64,000 nucleotides of DNA from Streptomyces sp. RB17 (GCF_009604455.1 NZ_WEGL01000009.1:310001-374000); one strand, 5' to 3'. Shown: positions 1 to 7,715, counted from the first letter of the stretch. Translations and numbers: made by a program. Notes: generated by a model from the sequence alone, not told the origin.

Positions 1-66
1 GTCGTCGACGCCTGTGCCCGAATGACCCCGATTCCGTACCAGTTGGCGCCCGAAGCGGCGGACTAG
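1..66 (+). CDS. C-terminal end of an unidentified protein (partial)
   Basis: The first frame is open from base 1 and ends at TAG 64-66. It gives 21 residues ending in PYQLAPEAAD. The piece is too short to assign to a family. It is followed after 80 bases by the zinc-ribbon gene on the same strand. That it is the tail of a real gene rests only on the open frame and codon use (mostly G or C in third position). Confidence 0.45.
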   Translation, partial: VVDACARMTPIPYQLAPEAAD

Positions 67-146
67 GCTGCAACCGGCCAGGGCTGGACGGAGTCTGTCC
101 TGGGGAGATGTGAAGCAGGACCGACCGGCGAGGAGTTGAGCCGACC

Positions 147-434
147 ATGCATTGTCCGAAATGCCACGCGCCGATGCACACCTACAACCGCAGCGGCGTC
201 CAGATCGAGCAGTGCAGCGGCTGCCGCGGCATCTTCCTCGACTACGGCGAGCTGGAGGCGCTGACCCAGCTGGAGGCCCAGTGGTCCAAGCCGGCCCCGC
301 CCGCCCCGCAGGCGTACCCGGCGCCGCCCGCCCCCGCCTGGGGTGCCCCGCACGGCGGTCACCACGGTCACCATGGGCACCATGAACACCACGGCCACCA
401 CCAGAGCTGGGCGCACATGCTGTTCTCCAGCTGA
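147..434 (+). CDS. Small zinc-ribbon protein (zf-TFIIB type) with His-rich tail
   Basis: This 95-residue protein has an N-terminal zinc ribbon: CPKC at residues 3-6 and CSGC at 23-26 form a CxxC-16-CxxC knuckle pair. The following GIFLDYGELEAL segment is typical of the zf-TFIIB family. A Pro/Ala-rich linker leads to a C-terminal run of His-Gly repeats (about residues 70-88) that could bind further metal ions. An AGGAG lies 11 bases before the ATG, and a strong hairpin terminator follows the stop. The molecular function of this family is not established; a nucleic-acid or metal-homeostasis role is only inference. Confidence 0.85.
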   Translation: MHCPKCHAPMHTYNRSGVQIEQCSGCRGIFLDYGELEALTQLEAQWSKPAPPAPQAYPAPPAPAWGAPHGGHHGHHGHHEHHGHHQSWAHMLFSS

Positions 435-443
435 GTGCATGAA

Positions 444-473
444 GAAGCCCCCGGTCACGAGACCGGGGGCTTC
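444..473. terminator. Bidirectional hairpin terminator
   Basis: A perfect 13-bp stem (444-456 with 461-473) encloses a 4-base loop. It lies between the zinc-ribbon gene on the plus strand and the end of the tRNA array on the minus strand, so it can serve both. It lacks a clear U-tract, as is usual in Streptomyces. Confidence 0.8.
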
Positions 474-481
474 CTGATGTG

Positions 482-553
482 TGGACGATACTGGGATTGA
501 ACCAGTGACCTCTTCCGTGTCAGGGAAGCGCTCTCCCGCTGAGCTAATCGTCC
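482..553 (-). tRNA. tRNA-Val(GAC), copy 1
   Basis: The minus strand folds into a complete 72-nt cloverleaf. Acceptor arms are GGACGAT and ATCGTCC with discriminator A, and the anticodon loop CTGACAC carries anticodon GAC for Val. CCA is not encoded. It is the last gene of a five-tRNA array read leftwards. Confidence 0.95.
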
Positions 554-582
554 GCAGGCCGTGACCCATGGGTCACAGGCAG

Positions 583-654
583 TGCGCGATACTGGGATTG
601 AACCAGTGACCTCTTCCGTGTCAGGGAAGCGCTCTCCCGCTGAGCTAATCGCGC
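583..654 (-). tRNA. tRNA-Val(GAC), copy 2 with a variant acceptor stem
   Basis: The body is the same as in the neighbouring Val copies, including anticodon GAC. The acceptor stem, however, reads GCGCGAT with ATCGCGC instead of GGACGAT with ATCGTCC. Both changed positions are compensated on the other arm, so pairing is kept. Confidence 0.95.
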
Positions 655-701
655 GGGCGGGGATCTTCGAGAAGACCCGTGGATCTCACGAGAAGATCCA
701 G

Positions 702-773
702 TGGACGATACTGGGATTGAACCAGTGACCTCTTCCGTGTCAGGGAAGCGCTCTCCCGCTGAGCTAATCGTCC
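702..773 (-). tRNA. tRNA-Val(GAC), copy 3
   Basis: This 72-nt cloverleaf has the same sequence as copy 1 (acceptor GGACGAT/ATCGTCC, anticodon GAC). Only four bases separate it from tRNA-Cys, which points to one precursor transcript. Confidence 0.95.
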
Positions 774-777
774 TTGG

Positions 778-848
778 AGGTGGAGACGGGATTTGAACCC
801 GTGTAGACGGCTTTGCAGGCCGTTGCCTCGCCTCTCGGCCACTCCACC
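778..848 (-). tRNA. tRNA-Cys(GCA)
   Basis: This is a 71-nt cloverleaf on the minus strand. Acceptor arms are GGTGGAG and CTCCACC with discriminator U, as expected for tRNA-Cys. The anticodon loop CTGCAAA carries GCA. It lies between tRNA-Gly and the Val copies. Confidence 0.95.
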
Positions 849-886
849 AGGAGTGTAGGGGATCGGGATGACCCCTTCTTCCTTCG

Positions 887-959
887 AGCGGACGACGAGG
901 CTCGAACTCGCGACCTCAACCTTGGCAAGGTTGCGCTCTACCAACTGAGCTACGTCCGC
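887..959 (-). tRNA. tRNA-Gly(GCC), first gene of the array
   Basis: This is a 73-nt cloverleaf on the minus strand. Acceptor arms are GCGGACG and CGTCCGC with discriminator U. Anticodon stem CAACC/GGTTG holds loop TTGCCAA, anticodon GCC for Gly. The order Gly-Cys-Val is a familiar Streptomyces array; the promoter should lie right of 959, between this gene and the divergent pabB-like gene. Confidence 0.95.
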
Positions 960-1124
960 CTGTCGTTTCGGTCGGCTTACGCGTCCCGGCGACGTGTTGA
1001 ACTCTAGCGGATTCCCGGGCCAGTACAAAAACGCGTTTGCGCAGCGTGCTGCGCTGCCCCCGACGGACCCCGTGGTCGGCGCCGCCTCCGGGACATCCCG
1101 GGGTCACCGGTCGGACACCCGACC

Positions 1125-1130
1125 TAGACT
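1125..1130 (+). promoter_or_regulatory. Probable -10 box of the pabB-pabC pair
   Basis: TAGACT ends 7 bases before the chosen GTG start, and no ribosome binding site lies between them. This spacing suggests a leaderless transcript, which is common in Streptomyces. The -35 region is not clear. Confidence 0.5.
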
Positions 1131-1137
1131 CGACCAC

Positions 1138-2193
1138 GTGCTTCACCACCCATCCGGCCTCCCTCCCCTGGCCCGCTTCGGCGACCGCGTCGCCACCGGC
1201 CTGCTCGACGTGACCAGCGATCCGGCGGCCCTGGACTCGTCCGGGTTCTGGGCTGTCTGCGCCGATTTCGAGGGTCGGCTGACCTGTGCGCGTTTCGCGG
1301 AGGTGCGTGAGGAGCCGGTGCCCGCGCCGGTGCCGGGCGGGTGGCGGGGGCCGGCGGTGGGGGACTGGGCGTCGTCCCTGGACCGGGCCGGGTACACGGC
1401 GGGCGTGCGCCGGATACGTGAGTACATCGCGGCCGGCGAGGTCTATCAGGCGAACCTGTGCCGGGTGCTGTCCGCGCCGGTCGGTGCCGAGGCGGACGTG
1501 GATGCGCTGACGGCGCTGCTGGCGCGTGGGAACCCGGCGCCGTACGCCGGGACGGTGCGGCTGCCGGGGCACGGTGTGGAGATCGCCACCGCCTCGCCCG
1601 AGCTGTTTTTGCGCCGGGTCGGGCGTGTCGTGGAGTCGGGGCCGATCAAGGGCACCGGGCGTACCGAGGCGGACCTGCTGGAGAAGGACTACGCCGAGAA
1701 CGTGATGATCGTGGACCTGGTGCGCAACGACATGGGGCGGGTCTGCGCCACCGGCAGTGTGACGGTGCCGGATCTGTGTGCCGTGGAGAAGCACCCGGGC
1801 CTGGTGCACCTGGTCTCCACCGTGCGCGGCGAGCTGCGCGCGGATGCCGGCTGGGCCGAGCTGCTGGCCGCGGCCTTCCCGCCGGGCTCGGTGACGGGTG
1901 CGCCCAAGTCGAGCGCCCTGAGGATCATCGAGGAGCTGGAGGCGGCCCCGCGTGGGCCGTACTGCGGTGGTATCGGCTGGGTCGACGCCGACCGGGGCGT
2001 CGGTGTGCTGGCCGTGGGCATCCGCACCTTCTGGATCGACCGCGGTGCGGGGGTGCTCCGCTTCGGCACGGGCGCCGGGATCACCTGGGGCTCGGACCCC
2101 GAGGGGGAGTGGCGGGAGACCGAGCTGAAGGCCTCCCGGCTGCTCGCGGTAGCGTCGGGGGCGTACGAGGCAAGTGGAGGGGTGTTGTCATGA
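1138..2193 (+). CDS. pabB: Aminodeoxychorismate synthase component I-like chorismate-binding enzyme
   Basis: A chorismate-utilising enzyme of the TrpE/PabB family (351 aa), expected to convert chorismate and ammonia to 4-amino-4-deoxychorismate for folate. The motif PIKGT (Lys about residue 171) has the lysine that marks PabB; anthranilate synthases have PIAGT. The C-terminal half holds the family signatures ENVMIVDLVRND, GSVTGAPK and GTGAGITWGSDP. GTG 1138 is preferred over the upstream in-frame GTG 994 because homology-like sequence begins there and a -10 box lies just before it. It overlaps pabC by ATGA. No glutaminase (PabA) domain is fused and none is adjacent. A role in secondary-metabolite p-aminobenzoate supply is possible. 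Confidence 0.85.
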   Translation: MLHHPSGLPPLARFGDRVATGLLDVTSDPAALDSSGFWAVCADFEGRLTCARFAEVREEPVPAPVPGGWRGPAVGDWASSLDRAGYTAGVRRIREYIAAGEVYQANLCRVLSAPVGAEADVDALTALLARGNPAPYAGTVRLPGHGVEIATASPELFLRRVGRVVESGPIKGTGRTEADLLEKDYAENVMIVDLVRNDMGRVCATGSVTVPDLCAVEKHPGLVHLVSTVRGELRADAGWAELLAAAFPPGSVTGAPKSSALRIIEELEAAPRGPYCGGIGWVDADRGVGVLAVGIRTFWIDRGAGVLRFGTGAGITWGSDPEGEWRETELKASRLLAVASGAYEASGGVLS

Positions 2194-3011
2194 GGATCTG
2201 GCTGGACGGCGGACTGCGGGACCTGGAATCCGCCCGTGTCTCCGTCTTCGACCACGGGCTCACCGTCGGCGACGGCGTCTTCGAGACCGTGAAGGCGGTC
2301 CACGGCAGGCCGTTCGCCCTCACCCGGCACCTGGACCGGCTGACCCGCTCGGCCCGGGGCCTCGGCCTGCCCGACCCCGACCACGACGAGGTCCGCGAGG
2401 CCTGCGCGGCGGTCCTGGAGGCGAACCCGATGCCGCTCGGCCGGCTGCGGATCACCTACACCGGCGGTCACGGCCCGCTCGGCTCCGACCGCGGCGAACA
2501 CGGCCCGACCCTCGTGGTCGCCCTCGGCGAGACCACCCGCCGCCCGGACACGACAGCCGTGATCACCGTCCCGTGGACCCGCAACGAGCGCGGCGCCCTC
2601 ACCGGCCTGAAGACCACCTCGTACGCCGAGAACGTCGTCGCCCTCGCCCGCGCCCACGAACACGGCGCCTCGGAAGCCCTGTTCGGCAACACGGTCGGAC
2701 AGCTCTGCGAGGGCACCGGGTCGAACGTCTTCGTCGTCCTCGACGGCGAGATCCACACCCCGCCGGTCGCCTCCGGCTGCCTCCCGGGCATCACCCGCGC
2801 GCTGGCCGTCGAGTGGACCGGCGCCAAGGAGACCGACCTGCCGCTGGACGTCCTGCTCCGCGCCGACGAGATCTTCCTCACCTCGACCCTGCGCGACATC
2901 CAGGCCGTCCACCGGGTCGACGACCGTGAGCTGCCCGGCACCCCGGGCGCGGCGACCGCCAAGGCCATGCGGATCTTCGACGAGCGGTCCGGGCAGGACC
3001 TCGACCCCTGA
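2190..3011 (+). CDS. pabC: Aminotransferase class IV, probable aminodeoxychorismate lyase
   Basis: A fold-type IV PLP enzyme of 273 aa. The N-terminal VSVFDHGLTVGDGVFET segment is the class IV signature. Lys141 in GLKTTSYAEN is the expected Schiff-base lysine, and EGTGSNVF with the later GITR segment binds the PLP phosphate. The start ATG overlaps the pabB-like stop (ATGA), so the two are translationally coupled. That coupling supports the lyase step, aminodeoxychorismate to p-aminobenzoate plus pyruvate, rather than branched-chain or D-amino-acid transamination, which sequence alone does not exclude. Confidence 0.85.
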   Translation: MRIWLDGGLRDLESARVSVFDHGLTVGDGVFETVKAVHGRPFALTRHLDRLTRSARGLGLPDPDHDEVREACAAVLEANPMPLGRLRITYTGGHGPLGSDRGEHGPTLVVALGETTRRPDTTAVITVPWTRNERGALTGLKTTSYAENVVALARAHEHGASEALFGNTVGQLCEGTGSNVFVVLDGEIHTPPVASGCLPGITRALAVEWTGAKETDLPLDVLLRADEIFLTSTLRDIQAVHRVDDRELPGTPGAATAKAMRIFDERSGQDLDP

Positions 3012-3080
3012 GCCGGGGGACGCGCCGACGGCGGTGCGGAAAACGGGCTGACGTGACGGCCGGCCGCGGGTAGAACACCG

Positions 3081-3908
3081 GTGATGACCACGACCCTGCG
3101 GCCTACCGAGCCGCTCCAGCACAATGCCGACGGCACCCGTTCCCGCCGCTACCAGGTGTGCGTGAACAGCCGTCCCGTCGGCGAGATCCACCTCGGCACC
3201 TCGCCGTCCCTCGGTGACTCGGTGGCCCGCGTCATCGACCTGCGGATCGCCGAGCCCGACCGGCGGCGCGGCCGGGGCACGGTGGCCGCGCTCGCCGCCG
3301 AGGAGGTGGCGCGCGGCTGGGGCTGCACACAGATCGAGACCCTCGTCCCCGCCTCGGCCGGCAGCGCCCTGCGGCTGTTCGGCGCCCTCGGCTACACCCT
3401 GCGCAACCGCGGCATGGAGAAGCGCCTCGGCGCCACCCCGCCCGAACTGCCGCCGGGCAGCAGGGCACGGCCCATGACCGAAGCCGACTTCACCGCGTGG
3501 CACGCGGACGAGAGCGAGCAGTACGCACGCATGTGGATAGCGCGCGGTGTCCCCGAGGCCGCGGCCTACGCCAAGGCCCGCAGGGACCACGACACGGTGC
3601 TGCCGCACGGTCTTGCGACCGACGGCATGGTCTTCAGCGTCCTGGAGCACGAGGGGACCCGGGTGGGCACGCTGTGGGTGGCCCTGCAGGACAGCAAGGC
3701 CTTCGTGTTCGACGTGGAGGCCGACGCCGCCCACCGTGGCCGGGGACACGGCCGTACGCTGATGCTGCTGGCCGAGCGCCAGGCGATCGAGGCCGGCCGG
3801 CCCGTCCTCGGCCTCAATGTGTTCGCGGGCAACGCCCCGGCCGAGCGGCTGTACGAGTCACTCGGCTACGAGACGACGGTCCGCGCCCTCGCCAAGCCCC
3901 TGCTGTAG
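3081..3908 (+). CDS. Tandem GNAT-domain N-acetyltransferase
   Basis: The 275-aa protein contains two acetyl-CoA-binding GNAT folds. The first has RRRGRGT at residues 61-67 and the second has RGRGHGRTL near residues 219-227, each in the position of motif A. The second domain ends with the usual NVFAGNAPAERLYESLGY motif B, while the first ends with RLFGALGYTLRNRGMEK. Substrate is unknown. Start choice is between GTG 3081 and ATG 3084. TAGAAC at 3071-3076 could be a -10 box, implying an almost leaderless message. The gene converges on the DsbA-like gene. Confidence 0.85.
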   Translation: MMTTTLRPTEPLQHNADGTRSRRYQVCVNSRPVGEIHLGTSPSLGDSVARVIDLRIAEPDRRRGRGTVAALAAEEVARGWGCTQIETLVPASAGSALRLFGALGYTLRNRGMEKRLGATPPELPPGSRARPMTEADFTAWHADESEQYARMWIARGVPEAAAYAKARRDHDTVLPHGLATDGMVFSVLEHEGTRVGTLWVALQDSKAFVFDVEADAAHRGRGHGRTLMLLAERQAIEAGRPVLGLNVFAGNAPAERLYESLGYETTVRALAKPLL

Positions 3909-3934
3909 GAGCCGGCGGGACCCTGTGGTGCGGC

Positions 3935-4471
3935 TCAGGCCTCCTGGCCGCCCAGCAGCCGGTCGGCGATCTCCTCGATGCGCGTCCGCAGCCCCTCCTG
4001 GCTCTCGCCGCCGTCGAGGCGTTCGCCGCCGATGACGTACGTCGGGGTGCCGGTCACCCCGATCGCCTTGCCCTCGGCCTGATCGGCGTCCACGATCAGG
4101 ATGTGCCGGCCGTCGATCAGCGCAGTGTCGAACTCCTCGGCGTCCAGGCCGAGTTCACCGGCCACCTCGACCAGGAAGGACTCGCCCTCGCGGTCCAGCT
4201 TCTCGACCCGCTCCAGTACGGCCTCCACGTACGGCCAGCCCTTGCCCTGCTCCAGCGCCTCCTCCGCGGCCTGGGCGGCGGCGAAGGCGTGCTTGTGCTT
4301 CTCCAGCGGGAAGTGCCGCAGCCGCAGCTCCAGCCGGTCGCCGTAGCGGGCGCGCAGGGCGCGGACGTCGTCCAGGGCGGTACGGCAGTCGGGGCACTGC
4401 AGTTCGCACCAGACGTCGAGTACCAGGGCATCGGTGCGTTCGGGGGAGGAGTCGGGAGAGGAGTCGCTCAT
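3935..4471 (-). CDS. DsbA-family thiol-disulfide oxidoreductase, cytoplasmic
   Basis: A thioredoxin-fold protein of 178 aa with the redox motif CPDC at residues 26-29, a further Cys at 22, and the cis-proline loop GVTGTPTYVI near residues 140-150. An alpha-helical insertion between these (about residues 55-130) is as in DsbA/FrnE-like proteins. There is no signal peptide or membrane segment, so it probably acts in the cytoplasm, unlike classical DsbA. It ends facing the GNAT gene. The precise substrate is unknown. Confidence 0.85.
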   Translation of the reverse strand: MSDSSPDSSPERTDALVLDVWCELQCPDCRTALDDVRALRARYGDRLELRLRHFPLEKHKHAFAAAQAAEEALEQGKGWPYVEAVLERVEKLDREGESFLVEVAGELGLDAEEFDTALIDGRHILIVDADQAEGKAIGVTGTPTYVIGGERLDGGESQEGLRTRIEEIADRLLGGQEA

Positions 4472-4705
4472 GCCGACCAGTCTTCCAGGCCGGAGGCGGC
4501 CGACCCAATCGGGACGGAACGGCCGTACGGCTCCGCACCGGCACTCCAGTAGGAGACGACCCCGAGATGCCCCTGAAGTCCGGCGGGGGCGTGGCACAGC
4601 GGGGACGGGGCGGTGCAGGATGGAGGAGACGGAGGCGGTGCGCCGTGCCGGTGTGCCGCGTCCGCCGAGTGCCGCCGCACCGACCGAGCCCGCCAGGAGG
4701 ACCGG

Positions 4706-5158
4706 ATGATTGCCGAGACCGTCTGTTCCGCCGTGTCCGCAGCGGGCCTGGGCATCGCGGTGGTCACGGCCTACCGCAAGCGCTTCCTCGCGGCGACCCG
4801 CATCGCGGCCTACTCGCTGGTACCGGTCGGCCTGGTGATGACCGGGGTGGTCGGCTGGCTCGCGGACACCGCCTTCAGCCCTACCGCCTGGGCGGGCTTC
4901 GGGGTGCTGGGCGCGGCCTGGCTCCTGTTCGTGGGCACCCGGGCGGTCGAACGCCGGCGCGGCGGCACCCGCGCCGAACGCAAGGCGGACCGCCGCGACC
5001 GATCGGAGGCCGTGGCCGCCGGGGCCTCCGCGCCGTCCCTGGGCCCGGGCCCCCGATCCGCGACCGGCTCCGCCACCGCCCCGCGCGCCAAGAGCTCCAC
5101 AGGCGCCACCGACGACTTCAGCGACATCGAGGCGATCCTGAAGAAGCACGGCATATGA
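4706..5158 (+). CDS. Small two-helix membrane protein of unknown function
   Basis: I do not recognise a named family. The 150-aa product starts MIAETVCSAVSAAGLG and has hydrophobic segments around residues 5-20, 37-55 and 65-82. An Arg-rich cytoplasmic-looking stretch and a Ser/Ala/Pro linker follow, and a conserved-looking acidic tail DDFSDIEAILKKHGI ends the protein. ATG 4706 is chosen over the in-frame start at 4613 because AGGAGG sits 6 bases upstream and the extra N-terminus would be Cys/Arg-rich noise. It stands alone on the plus strand. Confidence 0.7.
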   Translation: MIAETVCSAVSAAGLGIAVVTAYRKRFLAATRIAAYSLVPVGLVMTGVVGWLADTAFSPTAWAGFGVLGAAWLLFVGTRAVERRRGGTRAERKADRRDRSEAVAAGASAPSLGPGPRSATGSATAPRAKSSTGATDDFSDIEAILKKHGI

Positions 5159-5316
5159 CCGGCCGCAGGCAGCGGGGGCGTCCACACAGCAGACCCTCCG
5201 GACCTGGACGACGCAGGGTGTCGCGCTGACGTCAGGAACCGTTCACAACCGGAAGCAAGTCGGACGAGACGGTGCGATAGGCGGCAACTCTGGCATGTCG
5301 CCGGTATGTTGATCGC

Positions 5317-5505
5317 GTGCGGGGCCTCTCCTGCGCCATGATCTGCGGCGAGATGCTGGACACGAGACAGAGCGAGGCCGCGCCGCCGAAGGACGAGCCG
5401 CGCGGATGCCTCTTCGCCCTATCCCAGCCACCGCTGATGATCTTCCTTGCGGTGATCGGGTCTCTGCTCCTCATGGCTGCGCTGCACGACCTGCTGTTGC
5501 TGTGA
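5317..5505 (+). CDS. Very small membrane-anchored protein
   Basis: A 62-residue ORF whose last 25 residues form one hydrophobic helix (PPLMIFLAVIGSLLLMAAL). The first half is polar with three Cys. GTG 5317 follows TATGTT (5305-5310), a possible -10 box, at leaderless spacing; ATG 5338 is the alternative and gives 55 residues. A strong terminator starts 8 bases after the stop, which supports a real transcription unit. Function is unknown. Confidence 0.6.
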   Translation: MRGLSCAMICGEMLDTRQSEAAPPKDEPRGCLFALSQPPLMIFLAVIGSLLLMAALHDLLLL

Positions 5506-5512
5506 GCCGTAC

Positions 5513-5547
5513 ACGTCGGTCCCGGCGCCACCCGCCGGGACCGACGT
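5513..5547. terminator. Strong hairpin terminator
   Basis: A perfect 15-bp stem (5513-5527 with 5533-5547) encloses a 5-base loop directly after the small membrane protein gene. It lies between convergent genes and can stop transcription from either side. Confidence 0.8.
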
Positions 5548-5676
5548 CGCCCTGACCTCAGCGTTCGGCCACCGCGAGATCTGGCCGACAGGCGTGCGCC
5601 TCCCCGGGACGCGGGGCTGCCACAACGGACCCGCGCCGGGCACACGGCGGCAACCCCTGCGGCGCTCTCCGGCCGA

Positions 5677-6237
5677 TCACCCGGTCGCTTCCTTACGGCG
5701 GGCCCGGTACGCGGCGACATGCAGTCGGTTTCCGCAGGTGCGGCTGTCGCAGTAGCGGCGCGAGCGGTTGCGGGACAGGTCGACGAAGGCGCGCCGGCAG
5801 TCCGGTGCCTCGCAGCGCCGCAGCCGCTCCCGTTCCCCGGCCACGACGAAGAAGGCGAGCGCCATCCCGCAGTCCGCGGCGAGATGGTCGGCCACGGAGG
5901 CACCGGGTGCGAAGTAGTGCACATGCCAGTCGTAGCCGTCGTGGTCCGTCAGGCGCGGGGTGGTGCCCGCCGCGGCGACCAGCTCGTTGATCAGCCCGGC
6001 CGCCGAGCGGGCGTCCGGCGCGGCGAAGATCGCCGCGAAGCGCCCCCGGACCCTGCGCACCGCCGAGAGATCGAACTCCGACAGCACGCCGACATCGCTG
6101 ATCTTGTGGTTTCGTACGAAATCCGCGAGAGCCGGGACGTCGGGCAGTCCGTCGGCCGCCACGTCGTCCTCCGGCGCGGTGTTCACCAGATCCACCACGG
6201 TGTCGAGGGCGCACCGGGTGTCGTGGGTGATCAGCAC
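5677..6237 (-). CDS. CGNR zinc-finger (ABATE-domain) probable transcriptional regulator
   Basis: The 186-aa protein has an N-terminal ABATE-like helical domain beginning LITHDTRCALDTVVDLVNT. It ends in a CGNR zinc finger: two Cys in RRCEAPDCRRAF, then RRYCDS and TCGNRLHVAAYRARR. The four Cys and the CGNR signature are all present. Members of this family are thought to bind DNA and act as stress- or antibiotic-linked regulators in actinobacteria; targets here are unknown. GTG 6237 is preferred over the upstream in-frame start at 6378, because the family's typical N-terminus begins there. Confidence 0.85.
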   Translation of the reverse strand: MLITHDTRCALDTVVDLVNTAPEDDVAADGLPDVPALADFVRNHKISDVGVLSEFDLSAVRRVRGRFAAIFAAPDARSAAGLINELVAAAGTTPRLTDHDGYDWHVHYFAPGASVADHLAADCGMALAFFVVAGERERLRRCEAPDCRRAFVDLSRNRSRRYCDSRTCGNRLHVAAYRARRKEATG

Positions 6238-6542
6238 ATTTCGCTCCCTGGCCTGAGGGTCGGGCCGACGCCCGTCGATGTTGGCCGATGGTAGCGACAA
6301 CGCCGAGCACCGCACCGGTCTCTGCCCGACCTCGATTGCCGGTAGAACGCCTCCGCGCCCGAGCTGGTTCCCGCCCACGGCGCCGTGCGCACATCATGCC
6401 CGCGGAGGAACCGGTGTACAGGCCGGCGCCGTCCCGTGTGCATCGCTCACGGTGACGGCGTCGGGCTGTGCCGTATGCGGTTGTCTTGGCCCGAGCCGTC
6501 TCCCCGAGTGGACGGCGCCGGGCTGCTTTCGAGGGCCGCGAC

Positions 6543-6956
6543 CTAGCTCTCCGCCAGGATGTGCGAGAGCTCCTGATCCAGATCGAAGTGCCGGTGCTCC
6601 GTGCCGGGCGGCACGGCGGCGTCGGTTCGCTTCAGGAAGGACTCCAGGGCCCGCGCCGGGGCCTCGAGCAGGGCCTCTCCCTCCGGGGAGCTGAGGGCGA
6701 TGCAGACGACGCCCTGACCATGACTGCGCGACGGCCAGACACGGACGTCGCCGGTTCCGGTGGGCCGGTGGAGCCCCTCGGCGAGGAGGTCGCGGGCGAA
6801 CACCCACTCGACGGTCTCCTCGGCTCCGGTGTGGAAGGTGGCGTGCACGGCGTAGGGGTCGGCCGTGTCGTACCGCAGGCCTGCGGGGACAGGCAGGGAG
6901 GACTCGCTCGACACAACGAGGCGCAGGTGCAGCTCGCAGCTGACCGTGGTGTTCAT
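6543..6956 (-). CDS. ssgB: Sporulation-specific cell division protein SsgB
   Basis: SsgB is the SsgA-like protein that recruits FtsZ to future septum sites in aerial hyphae. The 137-aa sequence, beginning MNTTVSCELHLRLVV and ending FDLDQELSHILAES, matches my recollection of the almost invariant Streptomyces SsgB. The ATG at 6956 is unambiguous. It is divergent from the 7148 membrane protein gene with 191 bases between them, so the shared intergenic region should hold its developmental promoter. SsgB is encoded alone, without the SsgA partner, as is usual. Confidence 0.96.
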   Translation of the reverse strand: MNTTVSCELHLRLVVSSESSLPVPAGLRYDTADPYAVHATFHTGAEETVEWVFARDLLAEGLHRPTGTGDVRVWPSRSHGQGVVCIALSSPEGEALLEAPARALESFLKRTDAAVPPGTEHRHFDLDQELSHILAES

Positions 6957-7147
6957 AAGCGCCAGGGCCTTTCGCTCAGTGTGCGCTCGGGGATTCGCAC
7001 GTCGGCGAAATCGACATGCCACCTACGATGCCGTTGTAAACCCCTCTGAGGGTTTTGCGTGTCTTTACGTAACTCTTCCGGCCGAGAACTCGTACGAGAT
7101 CTACGACCATTCCGGTGACTGGATTCACTCGGGTAGGGTTTGTCTAT
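6957..7147. promoter_or_regulatory. Divergent promoter region of ssgB and the PGPGW-like gene
   Basis: The region separates two divergent genes. An inverted repeat with arms AAACCC and GGGTTT spans 7038-7055. On the plus strand TAGGGT (7134-7139) lies 8 bases before ATG 7148. ssgB transcription is reported in the literature to depend on a stress/development sigma factor; I cannot fix its promoter with certainty here. Confidence 0.4.
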
Positions 7148-7636
7148 ATGAATACGGGGAGTGACGAGGCGGGCGAGGTGGTTGCGGCGGCGGACAAGGC
7201 GAGGGCGGACCGGCGGGAGGCCGGGCAGGGCTCCGGGGACGACACCGGGCGCGGGACCGGTGCCGGGCTCGGCTCACGGGCGCCGGAATTCATCAAGGCC
7301 CGTCGGCTGCTGCATCTGAGCTGGCAGGTCGGCGTCTTCGTGGTGGGCCTCGCGGTCGTCGTCGCCGGCATCGTCATGCTGCCGCTGCCGGGATCCGGCT
7401 GGGTGGTGATCTTCGGCGGCATGGCGATCTGGGCGACCGAGTTCGTCTGGGCGCAGCTCGTCCTCCGCTGGACCAAGCGCAAGGTCACCGAGGCCGCCCA
7501 GCGGGCCCTCGATCCCAAGGTGCGGCGCCGCAACATCACGCTGACGGTGATCGGACTGGCGGTCGTGGCCGTGCTGGTCGGGGTCTACGTGGGGCAGTTC
7601 GGCCTCGTCATGCCGTGGAAGATCAAGGATCAGTGA
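7148..7636 (+). CDS. Integral membrane protein, PGPGW/TIGR02611-like
   Basis: The 162-aa protein has a charged Gly/Asp-rich N-terminus (about 45 residues). A pair of helices follows around the short motif LPLPGSGWVVIFGG, which corresponds to the PGPGW signature of this transmembrane family. A basic loop then leads to a last helix (NITLTVIGLAVVAVLVG). No catalytic residues are evident and the function of the family is unknown. ATG 7148 is favoured over GTG 7115, as TAGGGT immediately upstream looks like a -10 box for a leaderless message. Confidence 0.75.
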   Translation: MNTGSDEAGEVVAAADKARADRREAGQGSGDDTGRGTGAGLGSRAPEFIKARRLLHLSWQVGVFVVGLAVVVAGIVMLPLPGSGWVVIFGGMAIWATEFVWAQLVLRWTKRKVTEAAQRALDPKVRRRNITLTVIGLAVVAVLVGVYVGQFGLVMPWKIKDQ

Positions 7637-7715
7637 CGCGGCTGCGCCGCCCGGTCCTCCGCCGCCCTGCCGTGTTCGGAAGCACCGCCTGACATGGGGT
7701 AATGTTCTTCCTGCG

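Noticed and set aside
63..569. Minus-strand frame covering the zinc-ribbon gene and first tRNA
   Set aside because: It overlaps a tRNA and a terminator, and its translation contains the tRNA sequence.
994..1137. 48-residue N-terminal extension of the pabB-like protein from GTG 994
   Set aside because: The added residues are not family-like, and a -10 box at 1125-1130 would lie inside the gene.
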